This document shows, in pieces, positions 1 through 5,277 of a stretch of 6,841 bases of DNA. Positions within the stretch are counted from its first letter, which is position 1. Every line of letters begins with the position of its first letter. The notes below the pieces were generated by a model. It made no database searches. It was not told the origin of the DNA and worked only from the letters and a program-made list of their open reading frames with translations. Origin of the DNA: an uncultured Litorilinea sp. (GTDB lineage Bacteria > Chloroflexota > Anaerolineae > Caldilineales > Caldilineaceae); assembly GCA_946885925.1 (NCBI GenBank), contig CAMPHP010000159.1:1-6841 (forward strand), written 5' to 3'. The position numbers were made by a program, and so were the translations under genes.

Positions 1-82
1 TGGGTAGCGCCCAGAGCAGAGAGACCCCTACGGAGTGACAGAGTGTACGTTTCTACAAGTGGCAACTTGAGTTGAATTTGCT

Positions 83-1351
83 TCACGTCCGGGAATCTGA
101 TTGCTGGGACTTTGACTGTATAGATCCTGGCTGTTTAGACCCTGATTGTTGTGATTCGGGAGGGGGCGTGGATTCGGTTGTTGGAGACGCTAGCTCGTCT
201 AGGATAACTTCTACCTCACCCGGCCCGCTTGCATCAACAACGGCGGCAACCCCAATGCTTGGCAACGCTGCGGCAGCAATATAGCCGTGGCTGGCAGCAT
301 GGTTTGCCGCCGCTGCTGTATTGGGAGCCAGAACCACCTCGACGCCATTGGGCAGCGTTTCGATCTGGGCTGGCTGCTCGCCGCTATCCAGCGTTAACCA
401 TTGGACATCGCGAATATAGATTGCCAGGATGCGTCCGGGGAAATCTTCGTTGACCTTTTGATAGATGGCACGGTCGCGCTGGCCGCTATCGCCAATCAAG
501 ATAAAAGGTAAATCGGGATAGGTTGTGAGGATCTGCTCAATCTGCGTGAGTTTATGTGTGTCATGGCTGGCAAAAGGAAAACTCGTCTGGTCGAGACCGT
601 AATCTGCCAAAAGCAAGGGGCCGGCAGGAATGTTATTGAGTTCCAGGAAATCAATCAGTAAATCATAGATATTCCAGGCACTGCTAGAGACGTAAAAAAT
701 AGGATTCGCGCCATCGCCTTGTGCGCCCGCGTGGAGCGCCTGGTAGAAGGCTGCCACGCCTGCAAAGGGTAGCCGCGCATGTGCATTCTTTAGGAAAACC
801 ATGCGTGCCATCTTGAGGAAGTTTGTGGCATGGGTGAGTACAACTGTGTCATCAAGGTCGCTAATAACGCCAAAGCTGGCATCGGTAGATGGAATGAGGA
901 CTTCCGCTTGCGCGGTGATAGAGGCTTTGCCATAAAGTTCAGGTTTCGTGAGTTCGACATTGACATTGAACCAGCCTGGAAAGGGTAGTTCTGGTGTCAG
1001 GGGTAGCTTGGCCCGGAAGTAGCCCTCTGCATCGGTCACAGTATCTATCTGTGATTCGCCATAGCTGATGCGCAGTTCGGCTCCTGCAATTTCATGGCTG
1101 TTAAAGCGGCGATACATATTAACCAGGTTATCCCACCACATATCGTCATGTTCAGGCGCAATATCAGACGGCTGTTCAATTACACGCCCCATCACGGTTA
1201 CCTGTTGTTTTACCCCATAGCTGCGATAGGGTAGGATGTGGACTGGTCCATAACCGATGTTAAAGCGACGGCGCACACGGCTGCGAAGTTCATCTATCGT
1301 GACATCAATGCGTTTGCCGCCGCGGGCTAAGAGTCTTGAAAGCGAAGACAT
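83..1351 (-). CDS. App1-type HAD-like phosphatase (APP1 catalytic domain, DUF2183 family)
   Basis: A 422-residue protein with the conserved motifs of the App1 family, whose yeast founder is an Mg-dependent phosphatidate phosphatase. HAD motif I is D165-L-D-D-T169, directly after a short beta strand. A FYVSSS segment at 219-224 followed by WNIYDLL fits motif II, K267 is a candidate motif III lysine, and GDSGQRD at 287-293 fits motif IV. Residues about 45-155 precede the catalytic domain and look like a beta-rich module (TDAEGYFRAKLPL at 106-118). No signal peptide or membrane segment is seen, so it is probably cytosolic. Residues about 343-400 are Ala- and Pro-rich and look disordered, and 401-420 are a Gln/Ser pentapeptide repeat. 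The ATG start has a strong GAGGAG six bases upstream. The gene stands alone on this strand. The fold and family are clear; the substrate in bacteria is inferred only. Confidence 0.88.
   Translation of the reverse strand: MSSLSRLLARGGKRIDVTIDELRSRVRRRFNIGYGPVHILPYRSYGVKQQVTVMGRVIEQPSDIAPEHDDMWWDNLVNMYRRFNSHEIAGAELRISYGESQIDTVTDAEGYFRAKLPLTPELPFPGWFNVNVELTKPELYGKASITAQAEVLIPSTDASFGVISDLDDTVVLTHATNFLKMARMVFLKNAHARLPFAGVAAFYQALHAGAQGDGANPIFYVSSSAWNIYDLLIDFLELNNIPAGPLLLADYGLDQTSFPFASHDTHKLTQIEQILTTYPDLPFILIGDSGQRDRAIYQKVNEDFPGRILAIYIRDVQWLTLDSGEQPAQIETLPNGVEVVLAPNTAAAANHAASHGYIAAAALPSIGVAAVVDASGPGEVEVILDELASPTTESTPPPESQQSGSKQPGSIQSKSQQSDSRT
92..151 (-). repeat. 15-bp tandem repeat coding a Gln/Ser pentapeptide tail
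   Basis: The last residues of the phosphatase read as four pentapeptides, QQSGS, KQPGS, IQSKS and QQSDS, followed by RT and the stop. The common pattern is xQ(S/P)xS. The DNA units are 15 bp and diverged, but keep the reading frame. The tail is probably disordered and dispensable for catalysis. Confidence 0.75.
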
Positions 1352-1357
1352 GACCGG

Positions 1358-1363
1358 CTCCTC
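1358..1363 (-). promoter_or_regulatory. Ribosome binding site of the App1-type phosphatase
   Basis: The minus strand reads GAGGAG, six bases before the ATG whose A is base 1351. This is close to the ideal Shine-Dalgarno sequence and spacing, and fixes the start of the phosphatase. Confidence 0.8.
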
Positions 1364-1487
1364 AAACTCTAATTCACCTACACACGAATGGTTAGTTTAT
1401 GCGGCCCATCTTAGCCTATCTTTGTCATCCTGACCAACCATGCGGAGAGATAGGGGAGCAGGCAAAAGCAGCAGAAAAGCAAACCGG

Positions 1488-1551
1488 AAAGCAAGCGGGG
1501 AAGAAAGCAAGCGGAAAAGAAAATGAACGGAAAAGAAAGTGAACGCAACAG
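1488..1551 (+). repeat. Four tandem copies of a 16-bp purine-rich repeat
   Basis: Four adjacent 16-bp units lie at 1488-1503, 1504-1519, 1520-1535 and 1536-1551. They read AAAGCAAGCGGGGAAG, AAAGCAAGCGGAAAAG, AAAATGAACGGAAAAG and AAAGTGAACGCAACAG. Units 1 and 2 differ at two positions and units 3 and 4 have drifted further. A partial related stretch (AAAGCAAACCGG) precedes at 1476-1487. Since 16 is not a multiple of three, the repeat is unlikely to have grown as coding sequence. It ends ten bases before the preferred UDG start and would lie in its 5' leader. Confidence 0.8.
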
Positions 1552-1555
1552 GAAG
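1550..1555 (+). promoter_or_regulatory. Ribosome binding site deciding the UDG start
   Basis: AGGAAG lies six bases upstream of the ATG at 1562. The upstream in-frame ATG at 1523 sits inside the 16-bp repeat and has only a diffuse GGAAAAG before it. This favours 1562. Confidence 0.6.
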
Positions 1556-1561
1556 AAGACC

Positions 1562-2173
1562 ATGAGCGATGACCGTAAGGAACAGATGGATGCGATTCAG
1601 ACTGCGCTGGAGGAGCTAGCTGATTCTCCACTCTATGCCTATCGCCAGGAGCATGGCTATCATCCGGTAGTGGGAGAGGGCAACCTGAACGCCAAAATCA
1701 TGTTCATCGGTGAGGCACCTGGCGAGCGCGAAGCTAAAACCGGACGTCCGTTTGTGGGAGCGTCGGGTCGCATGTTGGCTGAATTGTTGGCGTCGATTGG
1801 GCTGAAACGAGAGGATGTTTATATCACGAATGTCGTCAAGGATCGCCCGCCAGAGAACCGTGATCCCTCCGCAGAAGAGATTAGGCTTTACACACCTTTC
1901 CTCGCACAACAGATCGAGATCATCCGACCCCGTGTGATTGCTACATTGGGCCGCTTTGCGATGGACTTTGTGCTTGACTTACTAGGAATATCATTGCCGC
2001 AAGAACCCAAGATCAGCAATTTGCATGGAAAGGTGATTGAAGGAAAGGCAGAATATGGGCCAGTGGCAGTGGTGCCTTTGTTTCATCCCGCAGTAGCGCT
2101 GTATAGCACACCCCGCAAAGCTACGCTTTTTGAGGATTTTCAAGCGCTCAAGCCTTTTGTTGAAGATGATTAG
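1562..2173 (+). CDS. Family-4 uracil-DNA glycosylase lacking the iron-sulfur cysteines
   Basis: A 203-residue protein (216 if begun at ATG 1523) that by family should remove uracil from DNA as the first step of base-excision repair. Motif I is GEAPGE at 50-55, followed by GRPFVGASGRML at 61-72, whose Phe64 would stack on uracil. YITNVVK at 87-93 holds the conserved Asn90. FHPA at 174-177 is the C-terminal catalytic-loop motif. Length is normal. Family-4 enzymes such as the Thermotoga maritima one bind a 4Fe-4S cluster through four cysteines. Aligned by eye, these positions are Leu19, Ser22, Asp94 and Tyr110, and the whole protein has no cysteine. The acidic residue usual after GExE in motif I is Ala58. 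The surrounding blocks (DRPPENRDP, EEIRLYTPFL) remain clearly homologous. It is either a cluster-free active branch or a protein of changed function. Family is sure; activity is inferred. Confidence 0.9.
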   Translation: MSDDRKEQMDAIQTALEELADSPLYAYRQEHGYHPVVGEGNLNAKIMFIGEAPGEREAKTGRPFVGASGRMLAELLASIGLKREDVYITNVVKDRPPENRDPSAEEIRLYTPFLAQQIEIIRPRVIATLGRFAMDFVLDLLGISLPQEPKISNLHGKVIEGKAEYGPVAVVPLFHPAVALYSTPRKATLFEDFQALKPFVEDD

Positions 2174-2174
2174 G

Positions 2175-3209
2175 TTAACGCCGGGCCGCACGGAAGCCCG
2201 CACCCTCTGCTTCTTTACCAGTACAAAACCAGCGGTCACCTTCATCTGGATTGATCTTGGTTCGTTCATAGAGCGAGCCGCCGGGGAGATGGTAAATTTT
2301 GTCGCCTGCGGAATTGACGTTGCCTTTGATATTACAGACAGGTTCAGGCGGCGTGAGGCAACCCTCTGGACATTTTTGGCCTGCTACGGGTGTGCTGGGC
2401 AGGGGAGTTGCCTCGCCTAGCTGCACACCATCTACTTCGCCCAGGGGAATGGTTGCAATCGCAACATTGGCTTCGACTGCGTTTGCCGATATCCAACCAC
2501 CCTCACGGTCGGGTGGACGCACTTGCAGCCAGCGGCTGTTGGGACTACGGCCAAAAATGGTGAGGGGAGTATTGATCGCCACGCGGTTGCTGACTTCGTA
2601 ATCCGAGCCTGGTCCCCTGCGTATTTCGGCGTCGCGCATGGTCAGCGCATAGCTCATTGCCCCATCGTAGGGCGAATCTCCACCCCAAAAGCCCCGCTTT
2701 GCATCGGCTGCCTCTAGCGCCAGGCGAAGAAACTCATCGGCGCGGGCCGTGTCAGGTTTATACTCCACAGGTTGGGCCCAGCCATCTGCAATAAGTTGGG
2801 CATTGACCAATGTTCCATCGTCTAAAAAAACATAACGCAAGAGCCTGCCAAAGGCATCGCGATCGGTGCGGTCTTGGCGGAGATAGACAGTGCGCCCCTC
2901 GACCAAATCGCTATTCGCTTTGGTGGCAGCGCGATAGCCAGGCTGCCCCCGTTCAGGCGTATCAATCCCCACATAGCGCACAGTTTCGCTGCGCCCATTC
3001 AATGTCACATCAATCGTATCGCCATCAACAATGCGGATGACGCGGGCCGCATCACCCCCCGTGCCATCCCCTGTCGAGGTGCGGGTCGGGAGGCTGCTCA
3101 AGTTACACCCAAGCAGGCAAGCGACTAAAATGGTTAATGCCAAGAATGCATGAGGATGGAGCGTGGTTGCATACCCACGGGGTGCGTGTTGAGCAAATTG
3201 AATCGACAT
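2175..3209 (-). CDS. Thermonuclease-like lipoprotein with SNase, SH3b and Cys-rich tail domains
   Basis: A 344-residue exported nuclease. Residues 1-35 form a signal with a hydrophobic core at about 21-34 and two possible lipoboxes, LVAC31 and LLGC35. The SNase domain spans about 54-178: VDGDT at 61-65 gives a metal-binding Asp, R78, D83, T84 and E86 match the staphylococcal nuclease set R35, D40, T41 and E43, and R122 in GRLLRY matches R87. All catalytic residues are therefore present. A bacterial SH3 domain follows at about 187-250 (MRDAEIRRGPGSDY, ending WISANAV). After a Pro-rich linker, residues 280-344 hold four cysteines (280, 284, 292, 329) and the segment GDKIYHLPGG, a small tail module I recall from other bacterial thermonuclease-like proteins. 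It probably degrades extracellular nucleic acids at the cell surface. The frame is open to an ATG at 3419, but the lipoprotein signal and promoter position favour 3209. Confidence 0.88.
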   Translation of the reverse strand: MSIQFAQHAPRGYATTLHPHAFLALTILVACLLGCNLSSLPTRTSTGDGTGGDAARVIRIVDGDTIDVTLNGRSETVRYVGIDTPERGQPGYRAATKANSDLVEGRTVYLRQDRTDRDAFGRLLRYVFLDDGTLVNAQLIADGWAQPVEYKPDTARADEFLRLALEAADAKRGFWGGDSPYDGAMSYALTMRDAEIRRGPGSDYEVSNRVAINTPLTIFGRSPNSRWLQVRPPDREGGWISANAVEANVAIATIPLGEVDGVQLGEATPLPSTPVAGQKCPEGCLTPPEPVCNIKGNVNSAGDKIYHLPGGSLYERTKINPDEGDRWFCTGKEAEGAGFRAARR

Positions 3210-3215
3210 GACGAG

Positions 3216-3244
3216 ATTGTACCGTTGGCTGCAGTAGATGACAA
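3216..3244 (-). promoter_or_regulatory. Sigma70-like promoter of the nuclease gene, predicting a leaderless mRNA
   Basis: On the minus strand TTGTCA (3244-3239) is followed by exactly 17 bases and TACAAT (3221-3216). Each hexamer has five of six consensus bases. Six bases after the -10 comes the A of the ATG at 3209, the usual place for transcription to begin. The message would then start at its own initiation codon, and no Shine-Dalgarno is visible before that codon. Confidence 0.65.
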
Positions 3245-3270
3245 ACCAAACCACTCTATACAACTTCCAA

Positions 3271-3308
3271 TGTGGTACTCCATATGTGGTACTCAAGGTG
3301 TTGTACTC
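3271..3308. repeat. Three direct repeats at 14-bp period, TGTGGTACTC
   Basis: TGTGGTACTC occurs at 3271-3280 and 3285-3294, and TGTTGTACTC at 3299-3308, each start exactly 14 bp after the last. The set lies upstream of the nuclease promoter, in the divergent spacer. It could be a regulator-binding array or a slippage product. Confidence 0.8.
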
Positions 3309-3342
3309 AGAGAATTGTGAAAGAGAGTATATAATAACAAAG

Positions 3343-3370
3343 TTGCAATAGACTGGTTGCAATAGACTGG
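3343..3370. repeat. Perfect tandem duplication of TTGCAATAGACTGG
   Basis: Two identical adjacent 14-bp units at 3343-3356 and 3357-3370. Each contains the palindrome TTGCAA. Identity of both copies suggests a recent duplication or a maintained site. Confidence 0.85.
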
Positions 3371-3396
3371 AAGAGTCACATAGCCTGATCTGTGAT

Positions 3397-3442
3397 TTGT
3401 CTAGTAATTGTTTTGACAAACTAGAGAAAGATTCTAGACAAT
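3397..3442 (+). promoter_or_regulatory. Candidate promoter with overlapping dyad upstream of the sugar-binding protein
   Basis: A perfect TTGACA at 3413-3418 is followed after 18 bases by GACAAT (3437-3442), four of six to the -10 consensus. The pair is framed by an inverted repeat, TTGTCTAG at 3397-3404 and CTAGACAA at 3434-3441. A nested dyad CTAGT/ACTAG lies at 3401-3405 and 3420-3424. A repressor bound to the dyad would cover both hexamers, the usual logic of sugar-importer operators. Transcription from here would give a leader of about 175 bases before the binding-protein gene. The -10 is weak, so confidence is moderate. Confidence 0.4.
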
Positions 3443-3487
3443 ATCACTGTCCAATGTGTAATGACTGCTCGTCCTTTTGGCTTCTCC

Positions 3488-3507
3488 GGCACAACGCCGT
3501 GCTTTTT
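3488..3507 (+). terminator. Weak hairpin followed by five T, possible attenuator
   Basis: GCAC (3489-3492) pairs with GTGC (3499-3502), extendable by one G-U pair, and TTTTT (3503-3507) follows. The stem is short, so it may be chance. If real, it would act within the leader of the sugar-binding gene. Confidence 0.2.
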
Positions 3508-3546
3508 CCTTCAATTGACACTTCGCCCGATACCTAGCAGTCCATG

Positions 3547-3589
3547 TTTATCCATCTGTGTTTATCCATCTGTGAAATATCCATCTGTT
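3547..3589. repeat. Three direct repeats of ATCCATCTGT at 14-15 bp period
   Basis: TTTATCCATCTGTG occurs as two perfect tandem units at 3547-3560 and 3561-3574. A third diverged unit keeps the core, so ATCCATCTGT starts at 3550, 3564 and 3579. The array ends about 20 bp before the ribosome site of the sugar-binding protein, so it lies in the transcribed leader or at a proximal regulatory site. Confidence 0.85.
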
Positions 3590-3608
3590 AACTAGAAGAC
3601 AATTCCCG

Positions 3609-3614
3609 TAGGAG
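3609..3614 (+). promoter_or_regulatory. Ribosome binding site of the sugar-binding protein
   Basis: TAGGAG lies 4 bases before GTG 3619 and 10 before ATG 3625, both in frame. ATG 3625 gives the more typical lipoprotein N-terminus (MKRLWF), but GTG 3619 cannot be excluded. An ATG at 3617 is in another frame. Confidence 0.6.
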
Positions 3615-3624
3615 CAATGTGCTG

Positions 3625-5010
3625 ATGAAACGTTTGTGGTTTATGCCTTCGCTGATCGTGTTGTTTAGTTTGTTCTTGGCTGCCTGTGCCGCGTCTCCAC
3701 AGGGCGCTGCGCCTGCCGCTGATAGCGGTGAGAGTGGCGAAAGTGGTGAGGTAAAGGATTTTGTAACCTGGTACCAGTATGACCAGAATAATGAAGACCC
3801 GGCTAGCGATGAACGTGTCGGCAACGAATATCTACGCAAGACGATTCCACTCTTTAATGAAGAATTTGCTGGCAAGTGGAATTGGATAAACCAGCCTAAA
3901 GCCTGGGATAAAATGGCGACCGAACTGATCGCTGCCGTACAAGCAGCGGGTGAAGTTCCCGACGTGATCCACATTGGAGGCAACGACTTACTCTCCTATT
4001 ACCAAAATGGCACGCTCCAGGACATTACGGAGTGGGCACAGGCACAACCCTGGTATGGTGACTTGGACGAGCATGCACTCGCCGTTTGTCAAGGCCCAGA
4101 TGGCAGGCTCTACTGTATCCCTGTTGCCCAGACACCACAAGTCGTCTTTGTCTGGAAGGATCGTTTCCCGGACGGCTATCCAACTACGCCAGAGGATTTC
4201 CTGGCCCAGGCCGAAGCCTTGAAGGAAGAGGGATACTATGCGATTACCTTCTTTGGTTCGACCGACTTTGATGGCGATGGGTTGACGCGCTTTATCTGGA
4301 CGGCGCTTAGTTCGTTTGGTGGTCGTCTGGACGATGGGCAGGGGACGATGACGCTGAACACACCGGAGAATGTGGCGGCGGTTGAATTCTTGCGTACGCT
4401 GGTTACAGAAGGGTATGTGCCAGAGGTTACGTTTGCTGGCCAGTTTCAAGAAGAAGAAGCCTTCAAGGATGCCTCGGCTGGTTCATTCCCGACAGGTATT
4501 TTTGGATATCGCTATGTAAATCCTCTTACTGCGCCTGATGGCACTGTGTATGAGAAGCGCAACGAGGAAGACATGCTTGACGCCATTGCCGCAGGGGATG
4601 TCTATTTGGCTCCTTTCCTGGCTGCCGAGGGGGAAGTGCCGGGTTGTGGTACGGGGATCAGCGCTCTTGGCATTCCCACTAGTGCACAGAATGTCGAAGC
4701 CGCCTATGATTATCTCAATTGGATCATGAGCGACGAACAGAATGCTGATTGGGTTGTCGGGCCTGGTGGTGGTTTCCCCGTGCTCAAGACTACCCAAGAA
4801 GATGAAATATTCCAGACACCCTTCTACCAGCAAGCTGCCGAGGTCGTTGATGCTAGTGCGTGTACTCCCTGGTATGGTTCGCTGGAGCGGCGTGATGAGG
4901 CCAAGAAGTTGGTCATGACGACAATTTATAAGCTCATCAAGGAAGACCCCACTGCTGATATCGCAGCGGAGCTAACCGCAACCGAGGAAGAGTACAACGC
5001 CGCTAATTAA
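3625..5010 (+). CDS. Sugar ABC transporter substrate-binding lipoprotein (solute-binding family 1)
   Basis: A 461-residue extracellular sugar-binding protein, anchored by lipid, that delivers its ligand to the permeases encoded downstream. The signal peptide is MKRLWF plus a hydrophobic core ending in the lipobox LAAC21. A flexible linker at about 22-45 contains three SGE triplets. The fold is of the MalE type: PDVIHIGGNDLLSYYQNGTLQDITEW at about 112-137 is the typical segment, IPVAQTPQVVFVWKD follows at 165-179, and GTGISALGIPTSAQNVEAAYDYLNWI around 342-367 is the conserved C-lobe block. Cysteines beyond the anchor are at 155, 164, 341 and 413 and could form disulfides. Length is usual for the family. 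It is the first gene of the importer, preceded by a repeat-rich leader. The ligand cannot be read from sequence; an oligosaccharide or other glycan-derived sugar is likely by family. Confidence 0.92.
   Translation: MKRLWFMPSLIVLFSLFLAACAASPQGAAPAADSGESGESGEVKDFVTWYQYDQNNEDPASDERVGNEYLRKTIPLFNEEFAGKWNWINQPKAWDKMATELIAAVQAAGEVPDVIHIGGNDLLSYYQNGTLQDITEWAQAQPWYGDLDEHALAVCQGPDGRLYCIPVAQTPQVVFVWKDRFPDGYPTTPEDFLAQAEALKEEGYYAITFFGSTDFDGDGLTRFIWTALSSFGGRLDDGQGTMTLNTPENVAAVEFLRTLVTEGYVPEVTFAGQFQEEEAFKDASAGSFPTGIFGYRYVNPLTAPDGTVYEKRNEEDMLDAIAAGDVYLAPFLAAEGEVPGCGTGISALGIPTSAQNVEAAYDYLNWIMSDEQNADWVVGPGGGFPVLKTTQEDEIFQTPFYQQAAEVVDASACTPWYGSLERRDEAKKLVMTTIYKLIKEDPTADIAAELTATEEEYNAAN
3724..3750 (+). repeat. 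9-bp repeat coding SGE-SGE-SGE in the lipoprotein linker
   Basis: Three consecutive Ser-Gly-Glu triplets are coded with different synonymous codons (AGCGGTGAG, AGTGGCGAA, AGTGGTGAG). They lie in the flexible stretch just after the lipid-anchored cysteine and probably act as a spacer. Confidence 0.7.
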
Positions 5011-5014
5011 GCTA

Positions 5015-5028
5015 ACTTGTCTACAAGT
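5015..5028. promoter_or_regulatory. 14-bp palindrome just after the binding-protein stop
   Basis: ACTTGT-CT-ACAAGT is a perfect dyad with a two-base centre, four bases after the stop codon. As RNA it could form a five-pair hairpin with loop TCTA. It may add to the 3'-end structure of the upstream gene or be a protein site. Confidence 0.35.
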
Positions 5029-5040
5029 GCCGTGCTGCCA

Positions 5041-5067
5041 AGTCATGATTGCCTGCCAATCATGATT
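5041..5067 (+). terminator. Hairpin in the binding-protein to permease gap (no T tract)
   Basis: The arms 5041-5051 and 5057-5067 pair over 11 positions with one G-U, around the loop CCTGC. The core is CATGATTG/CAATCATG. No T run follows, so it is more likely a 3'-end stabiliser or processing element than an intrinsic terminator. Confidence 0.5.
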
Positions 5068-5128
5068 GCTCACTGCACGCTGTTGTCTGATGAACGCAGC
5101 GCGATTAGATAGCCGGTAGAGCAGTCCC

Positions 5129-5171
5129 TAGGGCAAGGTGATAAGCTAGCTTCGCTTGTCACCTTGCCCTA
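5129..5171 (+). terminator. Strong 18-bp hairpin, attenuator or mRNA stabiliser
   Basis: The arms 5129-5146 and 5154-5171 pair over 18 positions with one T-G wobble, including the perfect block AGGGCAAGGTGA/TCACCTTGCCCT. The loop is seven bases. Downstream lies CTCTTATACGG, a poor T tract. It is therefore probably a leaky terminator or a barrier to 3' decay, which would raise binding-protein output relative to the permeases. Confidence 0.65.
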
Positions 5172-5277
5172 CTCTTATACGGCTTGCTCGGCTACTGATT
5201 GGCGCTTGATTTTGTTTGGCTCTTGCTGCCAATCTGTCATCGCTAGCTAGTTTCACTTTCAGCTAGAGTTATTACCT
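5172..5277. other. Leader of the first permease gene
   Basis: It holds a 7-bp inverted repeat GATTGGC (5197-5203)/GCCAATC (5228-5234) and a CTAG-rich stretch where CTAGCT (5243-5248) can pair with AGCTAG (5261-5266) close to the permease start. No convincing promoter is seen, so the permease probably depends on readthrough. Confidence 0.35.

Larger units (their letters stand above)
1352..1561. other. Divergent spacer between phosphatase and UDG genes
   Basis: This 210 bp spacer separates two genes transcribed away from each other. It holds the phosphatase ribosome site, a purine-rich 16-bp tandem repeat (1488-1551) and the glycosylase ribosome site. Promoters for both genes should lie in 1364-1487, but I could not find a convincing -35/-10 pair on either strand. 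The best minus-strand guess is a TAAGAT hexamer near 1410, too weak to call. Confidence 0.55.

Noticed and set aside
56..69. CAAGT/ACTTG hairpin after the phosphatase gene as terminator
   Set aside because: Only five pairs and no T tract on the minus strand; too weak to call.
72..453. Plus-strand open frames over the 3' end of the phosphatase gene
   Set aside because: They lie antisense to a well-supported gene and show no recognisable protein features.
1523..1561. UDG start at ATG 1523
   Set aside because: The extra 13 residues are coded by the 16-bp repeat, are Lys/Arg-rich low complexity, and have a poorer ribosome site than ATG 1562.
3330..3335. Perfect TATAAT on the plus strand
   Set aside because: No -35-like hexamer or extended -10 TG is found at suitable spacing; the stretch is simply AT-rich.
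3210..3419. N-terminal extension of the nuclease to an ATG at 3419
   Set aside because: It would put 70 residues, unlike anything in the family, before an obvious lipoprotein signal, and would place the nuclease promoter and two repeat arrays inside coding sequence.
3515..3520. Second TTGACA as a promoter of the sugar-binding gene
   Set aside because: No -10-like hexamer lies at 15-19 bp downstream.
3271..3589. CRISPR array from the regular short repeats
   Set aside because: The units are 10-14 bp with almost no spacers and each set has a different sequence; no cas gene is present.
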